This document shows positions 45,460 to 55,436 of a stretch of DNA of 56,760 bases, piece by piece (position 1 is the stretch's first letter; each line of letters starts with the position of its first letter). This DNA comes from Zhongshania aliphaticivorans. Lineage in GTDB: Bacteria; Pseudomonadota; Gammaproteobacteria; Pseudomonadales; Spongiibacteraceae. The notes under the pieces were generated by a model that was not told the origin of the DNA, made no database searches, and saw nothing but the letters and a program-made list of their open reading frames with translations. The translations under genes and the position numbers were made by a program. Location: assembly GCF_902705855.1 (NCBI RefSeq), contig NZ_CACSIJ010000013.1, forward strand, positions 442,208 to 498,967, in the 5' to 3' direction.

Positions 45460-45939
45460 TTATTTATGTTCGAACATATTGTGGGTGAAGCTAAGGCTCG
45501 TCGGAATGGGCGCGTTGATGGTTTCCATTATTCGCTCATACTCAGTGTGACAAATTCGCCACTCGCCGTCGCTAAACCGATAATGGTCGCTGTATATCGC
45601 AGTACCGAACAGCATCCAATTTTGTTCTTGGTTAAAGACTAAATCCTGCAAATACCATTTTCCGATGGCGGTTGTTGCGCCGCATAGCTCTATTTCTGGG
45701 TGATGACAGTTGTGCATGGTAAGCACTTTGGCTGAGTCCATATGCCCCTTTAGACCACTGATCAATTGTGCGCGGTCATCAAAGCTGTATTTACCACCGT
45801 CGTAGCGAGCGCTGCAATCTGGCGTCAGGGTTGTTTCGAGCAGCTCCCAGTCGTGGGTGTCCACGGCACGCAGATAGGTGTACTTCAGCTTTTTTATGGC
45901 CTCTAGCGCGAGCAGGGTGTCTAGTGCTTGTTGGCTCAT
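45460..45939 (-). CDS. SnoaL-like (NTF2-fold) protein
   Basis: This 159-residue protein has the SnoaL_4 pattern: LEAIKKLKYTYLRAVDTHDWELLETTLTPD at the N-terminus, a central MHNCHHPEIEL and a C-terminal CHTEYERIME. Proteins of this type are isomerases, dehydratases or hydratases in steroid and aromatic pathways. It is probably translated from the same transcript as the acyl-CoA synthetase. AAGGATCG precedes the ATG. Confidence 0.78.
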   Translation of the reverse strand: MSQQALDTLLALEAIKKLKYTYLRAVDTHDWELLETTLTPDCSARYDGGKYSFDDRAQLISGLKGHMDSAKVLTMHNCHHPEIELCGATTAIGKWYLQDLVFNQEQNWMLFGTAIYSDHYRFSDGEWRICHTEYERIMETINAPIPTSLSFTHNMFEHK

Positions 45940-46217
45940 TGGCGGCGATCCTTTTTGGTTTATTATTTTGTTGAGTACTGGGCTCTAGCTAGCACCAGTA
46001 CTTTTGTATGATCTAGTTTAAGGCCAGCCAAATATCCACAACATGGTCTGAACGGATGAAGCTTGGGGAAGGAATACGTTGGTGCCTATATTTGGAGGTG
46101 TCGTAGAATTTGCTAAATGGGTTGCCGCAATCAAGACCAATATTCGGCAAGTGTTCCAGCTAGCGATTTGGTTTTTTGTTAAGCTGTGCAGCGATTTTAA
46201 TTTTCGGAGTAATTTGG

Positions 46218-46988
46218 ATGCGCATTATTACGGCGAATACCAACGGTATTCGGTCTGCAGGGCGTAAAGGTTTTTTTGAATGGTTGGCTAAGCAGGATGC
46301 GGACGTTGTTTGTATTCAAGAAACCAAGGCCCAACGTGACCAGCTAGAAGACCCACTGTATCACCCAGAGGGCTATACAACGGTATACAGCGATGCCATA
46401 AAAAAAGGTTATAGCGGGACGGCAATGTACTGCAAAAAGCCACCGAACAGCGTGACGACATCCTTGGGTTGGGATCCGGCTGACAGTGAAGGGCGCTATA
46501 TACGTGCTGACTACGACAAAGTCAGTGTTATTTCTATGTATTTACCCTCTGGTTCTAGCGGTGATGAAGCTCAGGCTAAAAAAGATGCGTTTTTAGATAA
46601 AATTTACCCGCATTTTCTTGAGCTAAAGGAAGCCGGTCGAGAGTTGGTGATTTGTGCGGATTGGAATATCTGCCATAAAGAAATCGATCTCAAAAACTGG
46701 AAGGGCAATGTTAAAAACTCCGGTTTTCTTCCCCATGAAAGAGCATGGTTAGACAAGCTTTATGATGAGGCAGGCTTCGTTGACGCCTTTAGAGAGATCA
46801 ATCAAGACGCGGTGTACACATGGTGGTCTAACCGGGGACAAGCGTACGCGAATAATGTGGGATGGCGTTTAGACTACCAAGTTATCACTCCAAATTTGGT
46901 GGCGGGAATACGCAGCGCTAGCGTGTATACCGAGGAACGATTTTCAGATCATGCTCCGTTCATCATGGACTATGATTGCTCGCTTTGA
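46218..46988 (+). CDS. xthA: Exodeoxyribonuclease III
   Basis: This 256-residue repair nuclease acts at abasic sites and 3' ends. The family motifs are IITANTNGIRSA, QETKAQ with the metal Glu (about residue 36), CADWNICHKEID, and SDHAPFIMDY with the catalytic His at the end. The ATG at 46218 has CGGAGT upstream; the frame is open 14 codons further but starts there look wrong for the family. Confidence 0.93.
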   Translation: MRIITANTNGIRSAGRKGFFEWLAKQDADVVCIQETKAQRDQLEDPLYHPEGYTTVYSDAIKKGYSGTAMYCKKPPNSVTTSLGWDPADSEGRYIRADYDKVSVISMYLPSGSSGDEAQAKKDAFLDKIYPHFLELKEAGRELVICADWNICHKEIDLKNWKGNVKNSGFLPHERAWLDKLYDEAGFVDAFREINQDAVYTWWSNRGQAYANNVGWRLDYQVITPNLVAGIRSASVYTEERFSDHAPFIMDYDCSL

Positions 46989-47034
46989 TTTAGCCGCTTG
47001 TGTACTATTGCAGGCGTATTTTAGTGCTGTGGCA

Positions 47035-47056
47035 AACGCCTACGGCGTTGGTTTTT
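47035..47056 (+). terminator. Possible terminator after xthA
   Basis: AACGCC and GGCGTT enclose TAC and are followed by GGTTTTT. The stem has only 6 bp, so strength is uncertain. Confidence 0.4.
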
Positions 47057-47077
47057 GAATTTGAGTAAGGACGTGTA

Positions 47078-47413
47078 ATGAGTTTTTTCATTTCTGAGGC
47101 GCATGCCCAAACTGCTGGTGCGGGTGCCCCTCCGGGCGGTGAATTGTTCCAGATTGGTTTTCTGGTACTGATGTTTGCTTTGTTTTACTTTATTGCTATT
47201 CGTCCACAGCGCAAGCGTCAGAAAGAGCATGCTGCAATGGTCTCTGCCTTAAGCAAAGGCGATGAGGTCGTTACGACCAGTGGTATTCTAGGTAAGGTTA
47301 CTAAGCTTGATGACGATTATGTGGTCGTTAGTGTGACTGACAACGTTGAGTTGAAGTTTCAGCGTTCGTCTATTCATGCAGTATTGCCTAAGGGAACATT
47401 AAAGGCGATATAA
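47078..47413 (+). CDS. yajC: Sec translocase accessory protein YajC
   Basis: This 111-residue protein starts MSFFISEAHAQ and has one membrane helix (IGFLVLMFALFYFIAI) followed by RPQRKRQKEHAAMVSALSKGDEVVTTSGILGKV, the YajC signature. It associates with SecDF. It normally lies between tgt and secD, but here it is between xthA and a PLP enzyme gene and neither secD nor secF follows. Confidence 0.93.
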   Translation: MSFFISEAHAQTAGAGAPPGGELFQIGFLVLMFALFYFIAIRPQRKRQKEHAAMVSALSKGDEVVTTSGILGKVTKLDDDYVVVSVTDNVELKFQRSSIHAVLPKGTLKAI

Positions 47414-47465
47414 CGATAGCGCGCTTTGCAATATTGCGGAGCGCGATTCTTTAACAGGTGGCAAG

Positions 47466-48500
47466 ATGCCTGATACGCTTAATAACGCAATACTCTCTGT
47501 TTCTTGTGCCTCGGGCATCACAGTTCCTCGGTTGAAACTAGCCCAACTTCCCACGCCATTACAGCCCCTCGATCGTCTAAGTGAACAGCTTGGCGGGCCT
47601 AGAATCTGGGTGAAACGCGACGATCTGACGGGCAGTGTACTGTCTGGCAATAAAGTCAGAAAACTCGAATTTAATTTGGCGCAAGCCTTGGCAGCGGGCT
47701 GTGACACCATTATTAGCTGTGGCGGCGTTCAGTCTAACCATTGCCGAGCTACGGCGCTGCTCTGTGCGCAGCTGGGTCTGAAATGCCATCTCGTACTGCG
47801 CGGATCAGAACCTGATATTGCCGATGGCAACCTCCTATTAGATCGTCTTGCCGGTGCAGAGATTAGTTTTTATCCGGCTGCTCAGTATCAGCGCGAATTA
47901 GACAACATCCTCCAATCACTCCAAACCCAATACCATCAACAAACTCGTAAGGCGTTTATTATTCCAACCGGCGCCTCGGACGCAATTGGGGTCTGGGGCT
48001 ATGTCGAAGCCTGTGCCGAGCTTAAACATGACTTTGCTCAACACGATATTTCTCCGCGACATATTATTTGCGCGACAGGGTCAGGCGGTACTCAGGCGGG
48101 TTTGAGCGTCGGCGTACAGCGCTACGGTATCGACGCGCAGGTATGGGGCGTGAATGTATGTGATGACGAGGCGTGGTTTTTGAATAAAGTTAACCGTGAT
48201 CTAAATGATTGGGAGCAGCGCTACCAAACTGGCATAAACCTTGATTCCGTATCGGTGAAGGTGATTGATGGCTATGTTGGTGCCGGCTACGCGCAGGCGG
48301 GCCCAGAGATATTTAATTGCATGGCCGACGTGGCCCGTTTAGAGGGTTTGGTTTTAGATCCTGTTTATACTGGCAAAGCGTTTTACGGCATGCTCGATCA
48401 GCATAAAAAAGGGCTATTTGGCGACGCTGGCAATATTGTATTTGTGCATACCGGCGGCGTGTTTGGGGTATTTCCCCAGCGAGAACAATTCAATTTTTGA
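47466..48500 (+). CDS. PLP-dependent D-cysteine desulfhydrase/ACC deaminase-like enzyme
   Basis: This 344-residue enzyme belongs to the fold-type II PLP family of D-cysteine desulfhydrase (DcyD) and 1-aminocyclopropane-1-carboxylate deaminase. The PLP Lys is in LSGNKVRKLEFNLAQA (about residue 61), and CGGVQSNHCRATA and ATGSGGTQAGLSVG bind substrate and phosphate. These features do not decide between the two activities. It is followed by an alanine symporter gene on the same strand. Confidence 0.85.
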   Translation: MPDTLNNAILSVSCASGITVPRLKLAQLPTPLQPLDRLSEQLGGPRIWVKRDDLTGSVLSGNKVRKLEFNLAQALAAGCDTIISCGGVQSNHCRATALLCAQLGLKCHLVLRGSEPDIADGNLLLDRLAGAEISFYPAAQYQRELDNILQSLQTQYHQQTRKAFIIPTGASDAIGVWGYVEACAELKHDFAQHDISPRHIICATGSGGTQAGLSVGVQRYGIDAQVWGVNVCDDEAWFLNKVNRDLNDWEQRYQTGINLDSVSVKVIDGYVGAGYAQAGPEIFNCMADVARLEGLVLDPVYTGKAFYGMLDQHKKGLFGDAGNIVFVHTGGVFGVFPQREQFNF

Positions 48501-48627
48501 ATATTAATGTTGGTAACTTCAACGAATAGAGACCTAAGCATAAGGTAGCAAGCGAGCCAAGTTGATTTTTAACGCTGCATTGGCAAGCGCAGTAGTTATG
48601 CTGAGGTTTCGAATAAAAGGACGTCAA

Positions 48628-49977
48628 ATGGAGCAAATATCAGCCATAGTTAGCGCGGTGAACGGCGTGGTATGGGGGCCGTTAATGCTGGTGCTTATAC
48701 TCGGTACTGGCGCGTATTTGATGATTGGTCTTAGGTTAATGCCTTTGTTCAATATTGGTGCAGCTTTTCGTTTGCTGTTGCAAGGGCGAAAGGGCAGCGG
48801 TGACCACGGTGAGATAAGCCCGTTTCAGGCTTTAATGACGTCATTAAGCGCGACTATTGGCACTGGCAACATCGCCGGCGTCGCGACGGCCATCGCCTTA
48901 GGTGGTCCTGGTGCCTTATTCTGGATGTGGTGTACTGCCCTAGTTGGTATGGCTACAAAATATGCAGAAGCGGTCTGTGCCGTGCACTATCGTGAAAAAG
49001 ATTCGCAGGGAAATTTCAGTGGCGGCCCGATGTATTACATCAAAAATGGCTTAGGCCCACGTTGGCGTTGGTTAGGTGCGTGCTTTGCCTTATTTGGTGC
49101 AATGGCTGGCTTTGGGATTGGTAATACGGTGCAAGCAAACTCGGTAGCCGATGCTATGCAGGGCGCGTTTGGCGTACCAATTTGGATTAGCGCGGTGGTG
49201 ATGTTTGTTGGGGTGGCCTCGGTTATTCTCGGCGGCGTAAAACGTGTTGCCAGCGTTGCCGGATTTTTAGTCCCCATTATGGCCGTGAGCTACCTAGCTG
49301 TTGGCCTAGTTATTTTACTAATGAACCTCAGCGCACTGCCTGCAATTTTGAGTTTGGTGATAGACTCGGCTTTTAACGGAACAGCGGCTGTTGGTGGCTT
49401 TGCCGGTGCAGGAATTGCGGCAGCTATCCGCTTTGGTGTTGCTCGCGGTGTATTTTCTAATGAAGCGGGTTTGGGAAGTGCGCCGATAGCCCATGCCGCT
49501 GCAAAAACGAACAATCCGGTTCGGCAGGGCATGATTGCGATGCTGGGCACCTTTATCGATACTATTTTGGTCTGTTCGGTAACGGGCTTTGTCATATTGC
49601 TGTCTGGTGCATGGCAGACCGGCGAAAGCGGGGCGGCCTTGTCTACCATGGCGTTTGAATCACAAATCCCCGGTGGTCATTATATTGTCGCGCTTGGTTT
49701 GGCGACCTTTGCCTTCACTACGATGTTGGGTTGGTCTTATTACAGTGAGCGTTGCGTGGTCTACTTTTTTGGCGCCCGTGGTGTTATGCCGTTTCGTATT
49801 GCTTGGGTATTAGCTATTCCTTTGGGGGCGATGGCGAATCTCGGTTTTATTTGGTTGTTGGCAGATACCTTAAATGCCTTAATGGCGATACCGAATTTAA
49901 TTGCCTTAATCCTACTGAGTCCGGTGGTATTTCAGTTAACGAAAAGCCAGCTGGCGTCTGCCAAAGCAAATTCTTGA
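48628..49977 (+). CDS. Alanine/sodium symporter (AGCS family)
   Basis: This 449-residue transporter takes up alanine or glycine with Na+. About eleven membrane helices are visible, and the family motifs are LSATIGTGNIAGVATAIALGG (about residues 73-93) and FGVARGVFSNEAGLGSAPIAHA. The ATG at 48628 follows an AAAAGGA site; the frame is open upstream but that region lacks the family N-terminus. It converges on alanine racemase. Confidence 0.93.
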   Translation: MEQISAIVSAVNGVVWGPLMLVLILGTGAYLMIGLRLMPLFNIGAAFRLLLQGRKGSGDHGEISPFQALMTSLSATIGTGNIAGVATAIALGGPGALFWMWCTALVGMATKYAEAVCAVHYREKDSQGNFSGGPMYYIKNGLGPRWRWLGACFALFGAMAGFGIGNTVQANSVADAMQGAFGVPIWISAVVMFVGVASVILGGVKRVASVAGFLVPIMAVSYLAVGLVILLMNLSALPAILSLVIDSAFNGTAAVGGFAGAGIAAAIRFGVARGVFSNEAGLGSAPIAHAAAKTNNPVRQGMIAMLGTFIDTILVCSVTGFVILLSGAWQTGESGAALSTMAFESQIPGGHYIVALGLATFAFTTMLGWSYYSERCVVYFFGARGVMPFRIAWVLAIPLGAMANLGFIWLLADTLNALMAIPNLIALILLSPVVFQLTKSQLASAKANS

Positions 49978-50002
49978 GTGATTATCTTTTTGGTTCTAGC
50001 GC

Positions 50003-50028
50003 GGCCCCGTGATTGCGGGGCTTTTTTG
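50003..50028 (+). terminator. Terminator between symporter and alanine racemase genes
   Basis: GCCCCG (50004-50009) and CGGGGC (50016-50021) form a stem with a 6-nt loop, followed by six T. It lies 3 bp before the end of the converging alr gene. Confidence 0.85.
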
Positions 50029-50030
50029 TA

Positions 50031-51113
50031 TTAGTTTGGTAGATAAAATCGTTCGACCCGCTGCGTAATGCGGGTAAATAATTCGTAGCTGATAGTATTG
50101 CAGTGCTGGCCAACTTCCGCAGCGCTGAGCTTGTCACCCCAAAGCGTGGCGGTGTCGCCGGCTTTAACGTGTGGTAAATGGCTAACGTCGACGGTGAGCA
50201 AATCCATCGACACTCTACCAGCTAATACTGCCCGCTGATCATTGATGAGCACCGGTGTACCGTCGAGTGCTTGGCGGGGGTAACCATCGGCATAGCCTGC
50301 GGCAATAGTGGCGATGCGCGCTTTGCGTGTTGCCCTCCAGCGGCGGTTGTAGCCCACGCCTTCGCCAAGCTCTATATCTCGCACCGCGAGCACCTTAGCC
50401 TTAAAGCTCATAACCGCCTGTAAAGATTGATTCGATGGAAGTGTACACGTGGGGTCATCACCGTAAAGCATGATGCCTGGCCTAACCCAGTTAAGATGGG
50501 TTGAGGGGTGGGCAATGATTGCTGCGGAGTTGGCCATGCTAAGCGGTACATCGCCGAGTGAGCTGCTTAGTGCAGTCAGTGTTTGATATTGTGCTTGGGT
50601 GATGGATGCATCGGCGGTTTCTGCATCGCTAAAATGACTCATGTGATGTATCGCAGCGATATGCCCTTGAGTGCTAAGTAAATGATGGGCTTCCGTAAAG
50701 TCTGCGGGGCTCATTCCTAAGCGATTCATCCCCGTGTTCATTTTCAGCCACACCGTAACTGACTTGGATAGTGTGGTGTTTGCCAGCAATCTTGCGGTGT
50801 CGATGTCGTGGATAACGAGATCCAAACGGTGGGCAGCGCAGTCGCGCAGTAGTGCCTCGTTAATCTCGGTGCCCAATAGTAAAATCCGGTCTTGAGGTCG
50901 TACACTGCGTAGGCTGAAGGCCTCGCTAGGGCGGGCGACCGCAAAGCCATCGACAATATCGTGTAATTGCTCGGCGACCCATTCTGCACCGTGGCCATAG
51001 CCATTGGCTTTTACCATCGCTAATATAGCTGCGTGTGGCGCTAGGCGGCGTACCGTGTTGGCATTGTGGCGCAGTGCCTTACTATTTAACTCAACCCATG
51101 TTGTTTTATGCAT
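50031..51113 (-). CDS. alr: Alanine racemase
   Basis: This 360-residue PLP enzyme makes D-alanine for peptidoglycan. The PLP Lys is in LAMVKANGYGHG (about residue 34), the catalytic Tyr region is GEGVGYNRRWRA, and IAAGYADGYPR and the C-terminal YELFTRITQRVERFY are typical. The ATG at 51113 is chosen because MHKTTWVELNSKALRHN matches the family; an in-frame TTG at 51122 is less likely. Its start codon overlaps that of the divergent protease gene. Confidence 0.95.
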   Translation of the reverse strand: MHKTTWVELNSKALRHNANTVRRLAPHAAILAMVKANGYGHGAEWVAEQLHDIVDGFAVARPSEAFSLRSVRPQDRILLLGTEINEALLRDCAAHRLDLVIHDIDTARLLANTTLSKSVTVWLKMNTGMNRLGMSPADFTEAHHLLSTQGHIAAIHHMSHFSDAETADASITQAQYQTLTALSSSLGDVPLSMANSAAIIAHPSTHLNWVRPGIMLYGDDPTCTLPSNQSLQAVMSFKAKVLAVRDIELGEGVGYNRRWRATRKARIATIAAGYADGYPRQALDGTPVLINDQRAVLAGRVSMDLLTVDVSHLPHVKAGDTATLWGDKLSAAEVGQHCNTISYELFTRITQRVERFYLPN

Positions 51114-52607
51114 AATTTCCAACTCAATTCATTGCTGAATTCTAGCGGGCTTGCAGCGGTGAGAACAGCGCGCAATGTTGTTGTATGTTGGTTTTTACTG
51201 TTTAGTAGCTTGGTCAGTGCTGATTGTGGGGGGGGGTTATTTCCCGCGCCATCTTCAGAATTACTTTTTCCGCGCTCCAAATTTCCAGTACCTAGCCTCC
51301 AAGAGCCCCCGAGTCCAGAGTGTAAATACGGGAATATTGATTTAGCACAGTGGCACTTTTGGGGTGTTGCACCGGTCGTTGCTGACATTGAAAAAGCATA
51401 TTACTACGCATTAAAAACGGTACTAAATGATCGTTGGCCCTATGATTTGGCGCTGCTGCATGCCGCTTTTGTGATTAAAGGCCTTGATCGAAGTTTTAGT
51501 GTAAGTGAAGCGGTCAGACGTTTTAATAGAGAGATCACGAGTGCTAGTCCGCTGCGGCGTGATAAAGCATTAGCAGTACTCAATCAGCTCAGTGAATTTT
51601 CGCCTCGCCTCACGACAGTCGAGGGTGAGGTGTTTGCTGACGTGGGGCTAAGCCAAGCGGTGGTGATAAAACCTAGTCCTGCTTTACAAATGTCTACCAA
51701 AGGAGATAAGCGTCAAATTTTGGTCACGGATCACGACGGTGTGCCAAATATATATTGGACAAAGACGCGCTCGGCAGAAGCTCCTAAACAAAATTCGATG
51801 ATATTTCAGCGCTACCCAATTAGCGGCGCAAACGGCGTTAAGGATACCCGTCAGCAAATATGGCGAGCACCGAGCGATATGCCGGTGAGCGGTGTATTAC
51901 TAAGCCGATTGATACGCGCTGACGGTAGTCCCTACGAATCGAATTGCACTGCGACCTTAATTGCTCCGCAGTGGCTGATATCGGCATCGCACTGTTTGTT
52001 TACGCCAGAGGGGAGCGATCGTGTGGCGTCGGTGAATTTTATTCCTTACTCAGAAGCTCAAGTTGGTGCTGATCCGCAAAAGATCGCTGTCGCCGGCGTG
52101 TGGCGGCATAAAGATCATAGTGCCACCGATCAATATAACGGCGAAGTCGGGCGCTATAGTGGTTCAGATATCGCCATTTTCAAATTGAAAAAGCCGCTTA
52201 ACTTAGCAGTTGTCCCGGTCTTGGCGACACCGCATTCAGCTAATTCCTGGGTTGATAGCCTAGCCTATCCAAATGACAAGCCGGCGAATACGCTGTGGGC
52301 ATCCCGTTGTCGCGGTAATTTATGGCTTAAAGGCGGAGGGCAGCTTAGCGACTTATATACACTGGACTGCTTTAGCTACGCCGGTCAAAGTGGTGCGGCT
52401 ATCACTCAAAACAATGCCGGGAAACAGCAAATTATCGGCGTGTTATCGTCGCGGGTTTATAATGAGTCGATCAATCAACCCATATTCGCAGCTTTAAATT
52501 CTCGTCTTATTTCTAATATTCAAACTTTGTTAGCAGGGCGTAGCACGGGATTGTTTGTCGCCATGCCGATATTACCGTCAGCAAGCCTTGCTGAGGCAAG
52601 CCCTTAA
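51108..52607 (+). CDS. Secreted trypsin-like (S1) serine protease
   Basis: This 499-residue protein has a signal peptide (VVVCWFLLFSSLVSA) after a short N-region. An uncharacterised domain of about 190 residues precedes the protease domain. The triad is in LISASHCLF (His), GSDIAIFKL (Asp) and YAGQSGAAI (Ser, in place of the common GDSGGP), closest to V8-like/S1B enzymes. Paired Cys around the active site suggest periplasmic or extracellular action. A GTG at 51159 (MRTARNVVV) is a credible alternative start. Confidence 0.82.
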   Translation: MHNFQLNSLLNSSGLAAVRTARNVVVCWFLLFSSLVSADCGGGLFPAPSSELLFPRSKFPVPSLQEPPSPECKYGNIDLAQWHFWGVAPVVADIEKAYYYALKTVLNDRWPYDLALLHAAFVIKGLDRSFSVSEAVRRFNREITSASPLRRDKALAVLNQLSEFSPRLTTVEGEVFADVGLSQAVVIKPSPALQMSTKGDKRQILVTDHDGVPNIYWTKTRSAEAPKQNSMIFQRYPISGANGVKDTRQQIWRAPSDMPVSGVLLSRLIRADGSPYESNCTATLIAPQWLISASHCLFTPEGSDRVASVNFIPYSEAQVGADPQKIAVAGVWRHKDHSATDQYNGEVGRYSGSDIAIFKLKKPLNLAVVPVLATPHSANSWVDSLAYPNDKPANTLWASRCRGNLWLKGGGQLSDLYTLDCFSYAGQSGAAITQNNAGKQQIIGVLSSRVYNESINQPIFAALNSRLISNIQTLLAGRSTGLFVAMPILPSASLAEASP

Positions 52608-52631
52608 TTTGTAAAGGGCTGTTGTCTTGTT
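52599..52631 (+). terminator. Terminator at the end of the serine protease gene
   Basis: AGCCCTT (52599-52605) pairs with AAGGGCT (52614-52620), with a T-rich tail. The stem includes the stop codon. Confidence 0.5.
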
Positions 52632-52676
52632 CCGGCCATATTGTATAGTGAGCTTGTCCCGTCATGAAGTGAGCTT

Positions 52677-53588
52677 ATGCCCAAAGGATTTGAAAATAAA
52701 TTAGTTGTCGCCATTTCATCCAGAGCTTTATTTAATTTGGATGAAAGCCATCGGGTTTACGAGTCAGAAGGCCTTAACGCCTATCAAAAATACCAAATTG
52801 ACCACGAGAACGAGATCCTAGAGCCGGGGGAGGCCTTCGGCATTGTTGAGCGCCTGCTGCAGCTTAATGATTATCTTGATGATGCGCGGGTTGAGGTGAT
52901 TCTATTATCACGTAATTCCGCCGATACTGGGCTGCGGGTGTTTAACTCTATTGAGCATTACGGTTTGAGCATTAGTCGTGCAGCATTTAGCGGCGGTGAA
53001 AGCCCTTATCGCTATGTGTCAGCATTTGGCTGCCATTTATTCCTGTCAACCAACGCGGAAGATGTACGCCGTGCACTTGATAACGGTGTGGCGGCGGCGA
53101 CCTTATTGCCCCGCTCTAAAAAATCCCAATCCTTAAGTAAGCGGGAATTGCGTTTTGCCTTTGATGGCGATGCGGTGATTTTCTCCGACGAAGCAGAGCA
53201 GGTCTTTAAGCGAGATGGTTTGGAGGCTTTTACTGCAAGCGAAGTTGCGGCGGCAAATACGCCGCTGAGCGGCGGGCCATTTAAAAATTTCCTCTCAGCC
53301 TTAAACGCTTTGCAGAGTGAGTTGTCTGACGATGATCCGCCAATTCGAATCGCCTTGGTAACGGCGCGCTCGGCTCCAACGCATAAGCGGGTAATTCAAA
53401 CGCTGCGGAATTGGAATATCCGTATTGATGAATCGCTGTTTTTGGGCGGGTTGGAAAAAGGGGAGTTTTTGGCGGCCTACGGTGCAGATGTGTTTTTTGA
53501 TGATCAGCCAGGTCATTGTGCATCGGCGAGTGAACATGTTTCTACTGGGCATGTCCCACATGGTATCGCCAATAGAGTTGACGACTGA
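52677..53588 (+). CDS. 5'-nucleotidase (cN-I-like)
   Basis: This 303-residue protein matches the 5_nucleotid family of cytosolic IMP/AMP nucleotidases. The N-terminal segment KLVVAISSRALFNLDESHRVYE carries the family motif, RVEVILLSRNSADTGLRVFNSI follows, and a second acidic motif is in LRFAFDGDAVIFSDEAE. The C-terminal part ends with GADVFFDDQPGHC. It stands alone between the protease and CysB-type regulator genes. Confidence 0.82.
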   Translation: MPKGFENKLVVAISSRALFNLDESHRVYESEGLNAYQKYQIDHENEILEPGEAFGIVERLLQLNDYLDDARVEVILLSRNSADTGLRVFNSIEHYGLSISRAAFSGGESPYRYVSAFGCHLFLSTNAEDVRRALDNGVAAATLLPRSKKSQSLSKRELRFAFDGDAVIFSDEAEQVFKRDGLEAFTASEVAAANTPLSGGPFKNFLSALNALQSELSDDDPPIRIALVTARSAPTHKRVIQTLRNWNIRIDESLFLGGLEKGEFLAAYGADVFFDDQPGHCASASEHVSTGHVPHGIANRVDD

Positions 53589-53641
53589 TCTTAAGGGTAT
53601 GCCAGTACTTGGTGTGGTCAATAAAGATAAGAAAAATCTGA

Positions 53642-54661
<1,020 letters not shown>

Positions 54662-54667
54662 GGGTGC

Positions 54668-54716
54668 GTCGGAAGTCTGGTGTTGGACGTCTGACGCTAG
54701 ACCTCCGACCTCCGAC
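54668..54716. repeat. Short dyad with tandem GACCTCCGAC units
   Basis: GTCGGAAGTC (54668-54677) is nearly the reverse complement of GACCTCCGAC, which occurs twice, overlapping, at 54700-54709 and 54707-54716. Several GTC(T/G)GA half-sites lie between. This looks like a small intergenic repeat rather than a regulator site. Confidence 0.5.
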
Positions 54717-54811
54717 TTGCCCCTCGGCATTGCTTTATTCACCCCAAGCCGTTAGATTGACGCGGTTTTTTAAGTGCTTTGCGTAAATTAATTTATTTTA
54801 GGAGTAATGTT

Positions 54812-55429
54812 GTGGAAATCGCCTGTCTTGATTTGGAAGGGGTATTGATCCCAGAAATTTGGATCGATTTTGCCGAGCGCACCGGTATTGAGGCCCTTAA
54901 GGCGACCACCCGTGATATTCCCGACTACGACGTTCTTATGCAGCAACGCCTGCGCTTATTGCACGAAAATGGTTTGGGTCTGCCAGATATTCAAGAAGTG
55001 ATTGCCGATATGTCACCAATGGAAGGCGCGCGTGAGTTTTTAGATTGGTTGCGCGAGCGTTTTCAAGTCATTATTTTGTCAGACACATTCTATGAATTTG
55101 CCGCACCGTTGATGAAGCAATTGGGCTGGCCAACACTGTTATGCCATAAGTTGGAAACGGATAGCCTTGGTAAAGTGGTCGATTACCGAATTCGCCAGGT
55201 CAACCCAAAGCGTCAATCAGTATTAGCGCTGAAAACCCTGTACTACCGTATTATCGCCGCTGGTGATTCATACAACGACACCACCATGCTGGCGGAAGCG
55301 GATGCAGGTATTCTGTTTAAAGCGCCGGATAATGTGATTCGTGAATTTCCGCAATTCCCTGCGGTACATGATTACGAAGCGCTGAAATTAGAATTTATTA
55401 AGGCGTCAAATCGTAATTTAAGCCTGTAA
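54812..55429 (+). CDS. thrH: Phosphoserine phosphatase/homoserine phosphotransferase ThrH
   Basis: This 205-residue HAD enzyme dephosphorylates phosphoserine and can transfer phosphate to homoserine. The nucleophile motif is CLDLEGVLIPEIWI at residues 5-18, with ILSDTFYEF and AAGDSYNDTTML as later HAD motifs. The GTG at 54812 is selected because AGGAG at 54800-54804 is well placed and VEIACLDLEG matches P. aeruginosa ThrH, also 205 residues. A TTG at 54779 is in frame but unneeded. Confidence 0.93.
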   Translation: MEIACLDLEGVLIPEIWIDFAERTGIEALKATTRDIPDYDVLMQQRLRLLHENGLGLPDIQEVIADMSPMEGAREFLDWLRERFQVIILSDTFYEFAAPLMKQLGWPTLLCHKLETDSLGKVVDYRIRQVNPKRQSVLALKTLYYRIIAAGDSYNDTTMLAEADAGILFKAPDNVIREFPQFPAVHDYEALKLEFIKASNRNLSL

Positions 55430-55436
55430 AAGTCGA

